From Flavobacteriales bacterium UBA2619 (lineage in GTDB: Bacteria; Bacteroidota; Bacteroidia; Flavobacteriales_D; Sanyastnellaceae), in assembly GCA_002339135.1 (NCBI GenBank), contig DDJR01000082.1, forward strand, positions 1 to 10,883: DNA of 10,883 bases, in the 5' to 3' direction. A program made the translations under genes and the position numbers. The notes beneath the pieces were generated by a model, which was given only the letters and a program-made list of their open reading frames with translations, was not told where the DNA came from and ran no database searches. This document shows, one piece after another, positions 1 through 6,367 of the stretch (positions are counted from its first letter, which is position 1; each line of letters opens with the position of its first letter).

Positions 1-565
1 TAACGTCTCTAAAGGGCTTGTGGAGGGTTGGTTTAACCTTCTTAGGCTTGATATTTCTGCAAGGGTTAGGAAGATCTAGATCGTCTAGTACGCCACCTAG
101 AATACTACTTACGCGTGCTTTCTCATGATTAAACCCAGAGTTGTTGTTTGTAGTCCTTTCCAGGTACTTAGATATATGCCCCTTATCTAGTTTTTCAAGA
201 TTAAAATCCTTCCAATTCTGTTTAGACACATATGATATGAGTTTTTCTCTGCTCCTTATTAGCTCGGTCTGATAATCTAGTGAAAGCTCAGGAGGAGGAC
301 AATAAGCTTGAAGGACAAGTAGAATTGTGCAGTCGTCGATAACAGACTCTGGAGACCATCCACTGTCTAGATGCAGCTTAAATAAAAGGATAAGATCTAA
401 GGCTTCTTGATGCCTTTTCTCACCCTCATAGAGGTTGGGTTTAAGATTAGAACCTAAGGCAGATCCATTAGAGAATCTGTATCTCTTATTAGAGATGTAG
501 AATGAAACGAATTGTCTACCTGATGAATATTCAGATAGACGTAATTTAGAATAATTGGAGACCAT
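1..565 (-). CDS. Tyrosine recombinase (phage-type integrase), N-terminal half, cut by window edge
   Basis: Starting from the ATG at 565-563, the minus strand is open for 188 codons with no stop and runs off the left edge. The N-terminus (MVSNYSKLRL, then a basic RYRFSN segment) resembles the arm-binding domain of Bacteroidota integrases. Residues about 95-170 look like the SAM-like core-binding domain: predicted helices, then LDLPNPCRNIKPKK, the usual 'NP..nI' linker, and LHKPF just before where the catalytic domain should begin. The catalytic R...HxxR...Y residues are outside the window, so activity cannot be judged. The gene points away from a truncated tRNA-His at 639-690, which strongly supports an integrase that used that tRNA as attB. 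Its codon use (many AGA, CTA, TCT) and its density of CTAG differ from the rest of the window, consistent with foreign origin. Family assignment rests on pattern and context, not on catalytic residues. Confidence 0.66.
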   Translation of the reverse strand, partial: MVSNYSKLRLSEYSSGRQFVSFYISNKRYRFSNGSALGSNLKPNLYEGEKRHQEALDLILLFKLHLDSGWSPESVIDDCTILLVLQAYCPPPELSLDYQTELIRSREKLISYVSKQNWKDFNLEKLDKGHISKYLERTTNNNSGFNHEKARVSSILGGVLDDLDLPNPCRNIKPKKVKPTLHKPFRDV

Positions 566-589
566 AGTGTCACACTTTAGTGTCACAGT
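565..589. repeat. Tandem palindromic repeat AGTGTCACACT / AGTGTCACAGT
   Basis: AGTGTCACACT at 566-576 is a perfect 11-base palindrome (AGTGT-C-ACACT). A near copy, AGTGTCACAGT, follows at 579-589, offset by 13 bases. The related 11-mer TGTCACACTTT occurs at 568-578 and again at 740-750, on the other side of the tRNA fragment. The position directly before the integrase start, beside an attachment site, fits either an operator controlling the integrase or arm-type binding sites for the recombinase or its directionality factor. The repeats are seen directly; their role is inferred. Confidence 0.5.
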
Positions 590-596
590 CTCACAA

Positions 597-623
597 CAAA
601 GCTATAAATCCCTTTGTATTCAA
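597..623 (-). promoter_or_regulatory. Possible Bacteroidota-type promoter for the integrase
   Basis: Read on the minus strand, TAGCTTTG (604-597) matches the Bacteroidota -7 consensus TAnnTTTG exactly. A TTG at 623-621 could be the -33 element, but the 16-base spacer is on the short side. Transcription would start near 590, so the two AGTGTCACA-type repeats at 565-589 would lie in the short leader between the transcription start and the ATG. Confidence 0.4.
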
Positions 624-638
624 CACTTTACAAGCATT

Positions 639-690
639 GAGCACTGGTTTGTGGTACCAGGGGCCGTGGGTTCAAATCCCATTATCCACC
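639..690 (+). pseudogene. Truncated tRNA-His(GTG): 3' portion, attachment-site core
   Basis: From 639 this reads as the 3' two-thirds of a tRNA: GAGC (3' side of the D stem, 639-642), anticodon arm CTGGT-TTGTGGT-ACCAG (644-660, anticodon GTG at 651-653, His), a five-base variable loop (661-665), T arm GTGGG-TTCAAAT-CCCAT (666-682), and the acceptor 3' strand TATCCAC (683-689) with discriminator C690. A C discriminator is the hallmark of tRNA-His, which pairs it with G-1. The matching 5' acceptor strand (GTGGATA) and the 5' D stem (GCTC) are absent upstream, where unrelated AT-rich sequence stands instead. The fragment cannot make a functional tRNA. A divergent integrase lies next to it, so it is best read as the att repeat left at the distal end of an integrated element; the restored tRNA-His would be at the other end, left of the window. 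CCA is not encoded. Confidence 0.82.
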
Positions 691-700
691 CAAAGTTTAA

Positions 701-727
701 GGTCTTGCGCAAGCAAGGCCTTTTTTT
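701..727 (+). terminator. Intrinsic terminator of the tRNA-His locus
   Basis: GGTCTTGC (701-708) pairs with GCAAGGCC (713-720), eight pairs with one G-T wobble, around a GCAA tetraloop, followed by seven T (721-727). It sits 11 bases after the tRNA 3' end and is most simply the original terminator of the host tRNA-His gene, left on the chromosomal side of the insertion. Confidence 0.8.
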
Positions 728-841
728 GTTTACTGGGGATGTCACACTTTTTACTTTTTAACAGTAACATTTGAAATAGAGACCATTTGTTTATTTGCAA
801 TCACATTTTTAAGTTCTATCATAATAATCAAAATTATTTTT
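728..841. other. AT-rich intergenic stretch before the FAS1 gene
   Basis: No gene is visible. It contains the third TGTCACACTTT copy (740-750). On the plus strand AACATTTG (766-773) is one mismatch from the Bacteroidota -7 element TAnnTTTG, but I see no -33 TTG at the right distance, so I do not call a promoter for the gene at 842. No Shine-Dalgarno site precedes that ATG; the leader there is almost pure A/T, as is common in this phylum. Confidence 0.35.
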
Positions 842-2980
842 ATGAAAATTATTTCTGCTTTGTTGTTGGTTTTTCTTTCATTAAATCTTTATTCTCAGTG
901 TGAGGCTGACCATACGATCCTTTTAACCAATTTTGAATTTACACCTTCTGAACTCGTAATATCTCCCGGTGAAACGGTCGCATTCATCAATATTCAAGGC
1001 GATCACACAGTAAATGGAATAACCAACACAGTGACAGGTGAACCTTTCGGAAACCCTGAAGAATTTTTCCTAGAACAAACTACTGGGTCTTCTTCAGGTG
1101 TTTGTATGGGTGTTCTCACTTTCGAAGAACTTGGATTGTACAACTTTGATTGTAGTCTTGATTTTAACGCTCAACTTGGAATGAATCTCACGATTGATGT
1201 TGATGCTTTTGATCTCAATGATTTATTTCAACTGTTGCAACAACAAGATAGCGAACCTAGTGCACCTGTTTGGCAATCTGCTTATGCATTTCAATATTTT
1301 ACACCTTCATTTCTTACCAGCGAGGGACCATGGACAATCTTTGCTCCAGATGACAATGCTGTCTCTGAAATTCTTGAATACATGAATCTAGGTCAGTTTG
1401 ATGGTCTGGGTATTCCAGATTTTCCGGAGATCTTGAAATTTCATATTGCAGAAGGGCTTTGGTTAGAGGAAGATTTCTTTGATGGTCTGGTGATTCCTTC
1501 GGCTCAAGGTCAACCTCTAAATATCTCAGAAACTTCTCAGGGATTTGCTGTAGAAAACGCACAAATCACGACCACCAATTTCACAGCGTACAACGGTGTA
1601 ATCCATGTCATTGATCAATGTCTTGCTCCAGAAGGTGTTCCAGAATCAACCGTGATGCAGTTGATTGAAGACAGTGAAAACCACACCATTTTTGAAAATG
1701 CTATTTTTGCTGCGAATCTCAGTGAGGATTTGTCCGCTCAACCCATTCTTAATGACAATGAATCTCAACCTGGTCCATATACCGTTTTTGCACCAACTGA
1801 TTTGGCTTTCGACATACTTGTAGAGGAAATGGGAACCACCATTGATGAATTGCTGACCTCTCAGTTTATCTCCAGCATTGTTCGTTCACACATTGTGGAA
1901 AACATCGTGCCCAGCTCAGATATTTTTGATGGTTTAAACTTGTTAAATATCAATGGTGATGTTCTTCAGATTGAAATATCAGATGATGCAATTCTAGTTT
2001 ATGGGACACAAAATGTTGTTGAAATCACAACCACAGACCTGTTTGCCTACAATGGAGTCGTACATGTTATCGATGCCGTAATTCAGCCATTTATTCCAGA
2101 TTTAGAAGGCACCTGTGGCACCTGGACCATTCATAAGATTCCAGGAAATTTCGGCGGTTGGGGTGGTGGTTCATTGGATGTTTTCGTCAACGGTGTCTTG
2201 TGGTCCAGCGAAACACTCTTTTCAGACAACATCGAAGTGTTTAACATGGCAGTCAACAATGGAGATGCCATTGACTTGCTTTTTCGTGGTAACGAGGGAG
2301 GCTTCCAAGTTGTCAACGAAAACGAAGAGGTTGTATACTCTGCCATTGGAAATGAGCCCTCGAGTGTATATGGCTTAAAGCCCTGCGGAACTCAGCAAAC
2401 ATGTGGTTACTTCTCGATTCAATTTTTGGATGAAACTCAAGAAGGTTGGTACGGAGGAAGCGTCACGGTCAACTCCGATGCGGGCACTTTGACCACCATC
2501 AATTTTTACGACTATGATCCATTCTGGCCGGAGAGAACATTTAACATTCCTGCGGTTACTGGTGAACTTGACTTTATCGTTTCTCCTCCTTTGTTCGAGA
2601 CCACACTCACGGGATATAGGGTGCGCGATGCAAACAATACAATTGTGGTGGACCAAAGTGACATCACCAGCATCCCCACGAGCTCTTACGAGATCATGGT
2701 CTGTGAGCCAAACATCTCCTCGGTGAGCGATCTCACCTTAGACATCTTCAACCTTGATGTTCACCCCAACCCTTCCAATGGAGTTGTTTTTATCGATGGT
2801 TTGGATCCAACTACAGCGTGGTCTGCTAAGTTGCACAGCCTGGATGGTAAACAGGTAAAAACCTTCCAAGGTGTTGGATCCTCAAGTCTTGAATTTACTG
2901 AGGTTGCCGGCGGATTGTATGCATTGACTTTGACAACTGAAGACAGAATTATTGCGCCCATTCGTCTCATCAAAGAGTAA
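842..2980 (+). CDS. Secreted cupredoxin-FAS1 fusion protein with T9SS sorting domain
   Basis: The 712-residue product starts with a signal peptide (1-19, cleavage near YSQ). Residues about 23-121 form a cupredoxin-like domain (ELVISPGETVAFIN, H55 in GDHTVNG, then C104 and M114). Two FAS1 (fasciclin) domains follow. The first spans about 122-262, with WTIFAPDDNAV from 164 and NGVIHVID at 251-258; the second spans about 268-416, with YTVFAPTD from 313 and NGVVHVID at 404-411. Residues about 423-625 hold two beta-rich modules sharing GWxGGS (439-444 and 535-540). The last ~75 residues, from VHPNPSNG (640) to the end, are a type A T9SS sorting domain, so the protein should cross the outer membrane and be anchored or released at the surface. 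FAS1 domains usually mediate adhesion. The copper site looks incomplete: phytocyanin spacing C-x4-H-x4-M becomes C104-x4-N109-x4-M114. The gene stands alone, convergent to hpt. Adhesive or matrix role is inferred. Confidence 0.9.
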   Translation: MKIISALLLVFLSLNLYSQCEADHTILLTNFEFTPSELVISPGETVAFINIQGDHTVNGITNTVTGEPFGNPEEFFLEQTTGSSSGVCMGVLTFEELGLYNFDCSLDFNAQLGMNLTIDVDAFDLNDLFQLLQQQDSEPSAPVWQSAYAFQYFTPSFLTSEGPWTIFAPDDNAVSEILEYMNLGQFDGLGIPDFPEILKFHIAEGLWLEEDFFDGLVIPSAQGQPLNISETSQGFAVENAQITTTNFTAYNGVIHVIDQCLAPEGVPESTVMQLIEDSENHTIFENAIFAANLSEDLSAQPILNDNESQPGPYTVFAPTDLAFDILVEEMGTTIDELLTSQFISSIVRSHIVENIVPSSDIFDGLNLLNINGDVLQIEISDDAILVYGTQNVVEITTTDLFAYNGVVHVIDAVIQPFIPDLEGTCGTWTIHKIPGNFGGWGGGSLDVFVNGVLWSSETLFSDNIEVFNMAVNNGDAIDLLFRGNEGGFQVVNENEEVVYSAIGNEPSSVYGLKPCGTQQTCGYFSIQFLDETQEGWYGGSVTVNSDAGTLTTINFYDYDPFWPERTFNIPAVTGELDFIVSPPLFETTLTGYRVRDANNTIVVDQSDITSIPTSSYEIMVCEPNISSVSDLTLDIFNLDVHPNPSNGVVFIDGLDPTTAWSAKLHSLDGKQVKTFQGVGSSSLEFTEVAGGLYALTLTTEDRIIAPIRLIKE

Positions 2981-3015
2981 TCCACTTCTAACGGCCATTT
3001 GGAAAAACATTCATA

Positions 3016-3081
3016 TCCTACGTTGCATTTGTGACTAAGCAGTTGAAGTGCGTTAACCCAGATTTTATGCTACGTGTAGGA
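3016..3081. repeat. Imperfect inverted repeat in the convergent intergenic gap
   Basis: TCCTACGTTGCA (3016-3027) is nearly the reverse complement of TGCTACGTGTAGGA (3068-3081), with one mismatch and a two-base bulge across a 40-base loop. It lies between the converging stop codons of the FAS1 gene and hpt, so it might help end transcription, but it lacks a T run and the loop is long. I see no better terminator in this gap. Confidence 0.2.
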
Positions 3082-3082
3082 G

Positions 3083-3598
3083 CTATTTGCTCTTTGAATC
3101 ATATATATTTCGATAATTACGACACAAGCCATCGAGGTCAAATCCATACCCGACAAACCATTCTTCGCCCATGTTTGGAAAGCAGGTGTGATCCACTTGA
3201 AAAGTTCCTGTCTCTCTGTCTACAAGAGTTACAGTTTTGATTTCTGAGGGTCCCAATTCTTTCACTTTATCCAATACAGCTGCCATCGTTTTTCCAGTGT
3301 CAACCATGTCGTCAACGATGTATACCCTTTTGCCTTTTAGTTCTGTTTCGATGTCTTTTGTAAAGGTCACTCCCCCTGAATTGTCCATTCCAGAATATGA
3401 CTTCGCTCGAATAAAATCAACCTCGATGTCGATTCCCATATCCTTCACGAGATCAGAGAAAAAGATAAACGCCCCGTTCAAAACACAAATCATCACTGGC
3501 GTCTTGTCATTGCCAGACGCCTTATGTTCATCGGAAAGTCTGTGGGCCATCGCCCTGACTCTTCTTTCAATCTTGTATTCTGGAATGATTATGTTCAT
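3083..3598 (-). CDS. hpt: Hypoxanthine phosphoribosyltransferase
   Basis: Purine-salvage enzyme joining hypoxanthine (often also guanine) to PRPP to give IMP or GMP in the cytoplasm. The 171-residue product is the usual size. Visible motifs are the loop VLNGA (39-43), the flexible loop SYSGMDNSGG (67-76) whose Ser-Tyr pair covers the active site, the type I PRPP-binding signature VYIVDDMVDTGKT (92-104) with its Asp pair, and the purine-site strand WFVGYGFDLDG (147-157). The C-terminus (CRNYRNIYDSKSK) is slightly different from the common '...YRNLPYIGVL' ending. It is the last gene of the minus-strand run that starts at trxB, 66 bases after the transporter gene, so co-transcription is possible but not certain. 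Its 3' end converges on the FAS1 gene. Confidence 0.93.
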   Translation of the reverse strand: MNIIIPEYKIERRVRAMAHRLSDEHKASGNDKTPVMICVLNGAFIFFSDLVKDMGIDIEVDFIRAKSYSGMDNSGGVTFTKDIETELKGKRVYIVDDMVDTGKTMAAVLDKVKELGPSEIKTVTLVDRETGTFQVDHTCFPNMGEEWFVGYGFDLDGLCRNYRNIYDSKSK

Positions 3599-3664
3599 GA
3601 CCGCAATGTAATACCTACAACTGTTATGATTGTTACTCAGAGGAGAACCGCAGCGTAAATCATG

Positions 3665-4540
3665 TCATTCTTTCTTTTCCTGTTTCAGGATCGTATTCAG
3701 AACTATGGCGCCTATGATCATCGAGGCACCTATGTAAAACTGAACATCCATGATTTCTTCTTCGCCAAAAACAATGACGGCTAAGATGATGGCGTATAAG
3801 GGTTCAAGATTAATTGCAACTGTGGTCGTAAACGGGGTGAGAATTTTCATCACGTGTGTGAAGGCGATGAAGGCAAATGATGTGGCCACCAATGCTAAGA
3901 TTGTGATATAGAACCAGTCCATTAGATTCATTTGGATCAATTCTACTCCCACCTCCCCACGAACAGCCATCAATAGAAAAATGGCTAAACTTGCACAGAA
4001 CAATTCAACCAATGAGATGTTGCTTGCGTCGTGTGTTTTCACCAAAACACCATTAATTGTTGCAAACAAAGAGGCGAAAAGTGCAGATATGAGCCCCAGA
4101 AAAACGCCCCATTCATATCCACTGCTGTATCTTAAAGTAACCCCGACACCCACTACAATAATGGCTGCGATAAAAATTTCTTTTGGATCAATTTTCCTGC
4201 GAAAAATAACCGGTTCAAGAAACCCGACAAACAGTGGGCTCACGGCAAGCATGGTTAGTGCTATACTGACATTGCTCGCTTTTATTGAGGCAAAGAAGGT
4301 CACCCAGTGTATGGCGATTAAGATCCCTACACCGCAGAGCTTTGCTATGGTTGTCCAAGACTTTTTCGTGATTTTATTTTTTAACTTCAACCACACGTAG
4401 ATTGCTCCTGCTCCAATCGCAGTTCTCCAAAACACCAATGGGACGGCTTCTATTGTAATCAGTTTACCTAAAATTCCGGTAAAACCGAAAATAACCACCA
4501 CGAAGTGCATCAGGAGCAAGGTCTTTGTTCTCTCAGTCAT
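3665..4540 (-). CDS. EamA/DMT-family inner-membrane transporter
   Basis: A 291-residue, very hydrophobic protein with about ten predicted membrane helices, arranged as two EamA repeats (about 8-138 and 150-285). The second repeat ends in the familiar NLEPLYAIILAVIVFGE followed by FYIGASMIIGAIVLN. Charged residues sit in short loops and the C-terminus is a basic/acidic tail (KQEKKE). Family members of the drug/metabolite transporter superfamily export amino acids, nucleobases or other small metabolites; nothing here fixes the substrate. It starts 28 bases after the M15 peptidase stop on the same strand, suggesting co-transcription, and precedes hpt by 66 bases. A nucleobase-related role would be pure guilt by association. 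Family is confident, specificity unknown. Confidence 0.88.
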   Translation of the reverse strand: MTERTKTLLLMHFVVVIFGFTGILGKLITIEAVPLVFWRTAIGAGAIYVWLKLKNKITKKSWTTIAKLCGVGILIAIHWVTFFASIKASNVSIALTMLAVSPLFVGFLEPVIFRRKIDPKEIFIAAIIVVGVGVTLRYSSGYEWGVFLGLISALFASLFATINGVLVKTHDASNISLVELFCASLAIFLLMAVRGEVGVELIQMNLMDWFYITILALVATSFAFIAFTHVMKILTPFTTTVAINLEPLYAIILAVIVFGEEEIMDVQFYIGASMIIGAIVLNTILKQEKKE

Positions 4541-4568
4541 GAACCCTTAAAGATTGGGAGTGTTTGTA

Positions 4569-5309
4569 TCAAAAAATTCCGTTTACGTAGTTGACAATTA
4601 TCTTTAATGAGTCTGCAGAAACAGCTCCTTTAAATCCATCGATGTCTTGATTGGATATCGTAGAATTGTACTGTTTAAGCATTTCATTAGCAATGGGTAA
4701 ATAGGACCAGTGCCATTTTTCTTCTTCGTAGCCAGAACGAGTGTTTGCATTAGAATCTCTGTTTTTTTCTGTATACACTTGATAGAATCCAAAGTCAGAA
4801 GCACATCTCTCCAGAAAGTCATAGACTTTCAGACCTTCTCCAGATTCAAAGTATTCGTTCTCTAATGAATTTAAGTCCACATCAGTTCCCCAGTGATGTC
4901 GAGAACTACCTGGCATTGAACTGTAAGATAAAATATCACGTGCTTTTTCTATATCTGACCAACCCATATATTTTGGGCGTACCCATTTTCTTTCCCAGAT
5001 TGATTTTTGGTGAGAGAACGTTCGTGTACCACTCATAACCGTAAGTCTAACGTCTTCTTCTTCTGCAGCTTGATGAAGCTCTTTAAACGCATTTAAAACC
5101 TCAACACGAAGCATCATTCCCGATCTTGAAGAACATGACATGGGGATTTCAGAAAAGAGGGGAGGAGATGGCACGATTCTGCCCAACAATTCGTTTTTTG
5201 AATACGTGAGATGATTTACTTTATCTGTAACAGGATTTTTCTGTGCGAATAAACATTGAACGTAAAAAAGCCCCACTACAATTACAGCAAGGCTTCTTAC
5301 GTTTTTCAT
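4569..5309 (-). CDS. Periplasmic M15-family peptidase (VanY/D-Ala-D-Ala carboxypeptidase-like)
   Basis: A 246-residue protein with a signal peptide (1-23, ending FAQ), so probably periplasmic. It carries the zinc-site motifs of M15 metallopeptidases: SSRHHWGTDVDL (136-146) matches the family pattern SxHxxGxAxD, with H138 and D145 as ligands, and EEKWHW (196-201) supplies the general base E197 and third ligand H200. The upstream SGTRTFSHQ (93-101) matches the conserved 'SGyRs...Q' strand. Such enzymes trim D-Ala from peptidoglycan stem peptides. The gene begins 23 bases after trxB ends and precedes the EamA gene by 28, so it likely shares the trxB transcript. The last ~35 residues after the catalytic core look like a helical tail. 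Exact bond specificity (carboxypeptidase or dipeptidase) cannot be read from sequence. Confidence 0.88.
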   Translation of the reverse strand: MKNVRSLAVIVVGLFYVQCLFAQKNPVTDKVNHLTYSKNELLGRIVPSPPLFSEIPMSCSSRSGMMLRVEVLNAFKELHQAAEEEDVRLTVMSGTRTFSHQKSIWERKWVRPKYMGWSDIEKARDILSYSSMPGSSRHHWGTDVDLNSLENEYFESGEGLKVYDFLERCASDFGFYQVYTEKNRDSNANTRSGYEEEKWHWSYLPIANEMLKQYNSTISNQDIDGFKGAVSADSLKIIVNYVNGIF

Positions 5310-5332
5310 ATTATTTTTTCAAAAAGATGAGG

Positions 5333-6292
5333 TTAGTGGACCCCTTTTTCTGCCAAGTACCTTTCTGCATCAAGAGCGGCCATGCATCCTGATCCAGCAG
5401 CTGTAACAGCTTGTTTGTAAACTTTATCGCCACAGTCACCAGCCCAGAAAACACCTTCAACATTCGTGTGTGTTGTGCCAGGTGATGACTGAACAATATA
5501 CCCCTGCTCGTCTAAATCAACCCAACCCTTAAGCATACCTGTGTTGGGCGTGTGGCCAATCGCTACAAAGAATCCAGTCACGTTTATTTCAGACTCTTCC
5601 CCTGAAACACGGTTGCGGAGGCGAACCCCTTCAACTCCATCAGATCCTAGAATGTCCACGGTTTCAGTGTCGTACATGATCTCGATGTTTTCGATTGCCT
5701 TCACTCGGTTTTGCATTGCCTTTGAAGCACGCATTTGATCTCTGCGAACGAACATGGTAACCTTCTTGCAAAGTTTAGCCAAGTATGAAGCCTCTTCGCA
5801 TGCAGAGTCACCTGCACCCACGATGACCACATCTTGTCCTTTGTAGAAAAAGCCATCACAAACAGCACATGCGCTAACTCCTCCACCAATGTCACGAAGT
5901 CTAATTTCGTTTTCTAATCCAAGCCACTTTGCAGAGGCTCCAGTAGAAATAATAATTGTATTTGCATGAATTTCGACAGCATTTTCTCCTTCTCCCACCC
6001 AAGCTTTTTTCAGTTCTCCTGAGAAATCTACTTTTGTCACCCAACCTGACCTTACGTCTGTTTCGAATCTTTTCGCTTGCGCTTCTAAGTCCATCATCAT
6101 TTGTGGGCCGTTGACACCTTCTGCGTATCCTGGAAAGTTGTCCACTTCTGTGGTCTCCATGAGTTGTCCTCCTGGCTGTTGGCCTTGATAAAGAACTGGT
6201 TTCATGTCTGCTCGTGCTGCGTAGATGGCGGCGGTGAATCCTGATGGGCCCGATCCAATGATGAGGCAATTTACGTGTTCTGGTGTACTCAT
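5333..6292 (-). CDS. trxB: Thioredoxin-disulfide reductase
   Basis: Cytoplasmic flavoenzyme that passes electrons from NADPH through FAD and a redox Cys pair to thioredoxin. The 319-residue product has the normal low-molecular-weight TrxR layout: FAD-binding GSGPSG (13-18), the PGGQLM flavin loop (40-45), the active-site CAVC (142-145), the NADPH Rossmann motif GAGDSACEEA (159-168), the VRRD NADPH-phosphate segment (182-185), and the C-terminal FAD motif VFWAGDCGD (281-289). No residue of the catalytic set appears missing. It is the first gene of the minus-strand run leading to the M15 peptidase, EamA transporter and hpt, with its own promoter-like site 21-50 bases upstream of the ATG. Confidence 0.96.
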   Translation of the reverse strand: MSTPEHVNCLIIGSGPSGFTAAIYAARADMKPVLYQGQQPGGQLMETTEVDNFPGYAEGVNGPQMMMDLEAQAKRFETDVRSGWVTKVDFSGELKKAWVGEGENAVEIHANTIIISTGASAKWLGLENEIRLRDIGGGVSACAVCDGFFYKGQDVVIVGAGDSACEEASYLAKLCKKVTMFVRRDQMRASKAMQNRVKAIENIEIMYDTETVDILGSDGVEGVRLRNRVSGEESEINVTGFFVAIGHTPNTGMLKGWVDLDEQGYIVQSSPGTTHTNVEGVFWAGDCGDKVYKQAVTAAGSGCMAALDAERYLAEKGVH

Positions 6293-6312
6293 GTTGAATT
6301 TTTTCTGAAGCC

Positions 6313-6342
6313 CAAATTTACCTCATCTTCGCCCACCCCCAA
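6313..6342 (-). promoter_or_regulatory. Bacteroidota-type promoter for trxB
   Basis: Read on the minus strand, TTG (6342-6340) and TAAATTTG (6320-6313) are separated by 19 bases. The second matches the -7 consensus TAnnTTTG exactly and the spacing is the expected one for the Bacteroidota housekeeping sigma factor. Transcription would begin near 6306, giving a leader of only about 14 bases before the trxB ATG. Confidence 0.6.
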
Positions 6343-6367
6343 GTAACCTTTGCTACTTCTTGTTAAG

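Noticed and set aside
639..690. A complete, functional tRNA-His
   Set aside because: No 5' acceptor strand (GTGGATA) or 5' D-stem (GCTC) exists upstream; the sequence diverges before position 639.
555..774. Two short plus-strand open frames across the tRNA fragment
   Set aside because: They run through the tRNA-His remnant and its terminator and have no protein-like composition or conserved motif; chance frames.
2375..2656. Antisense open frames inside the FAS1 gene
   Set aside because: They lie opposite well-conserved coding sequence and show no recognisable domain or start context.
6300..6367. Terminator between the pseudouridine synthase gene and trxB
   Set aside because: Only a weak AAGTA/TACTT hairpin without a T run is visible; it overlaps the region of the trxB promoter.
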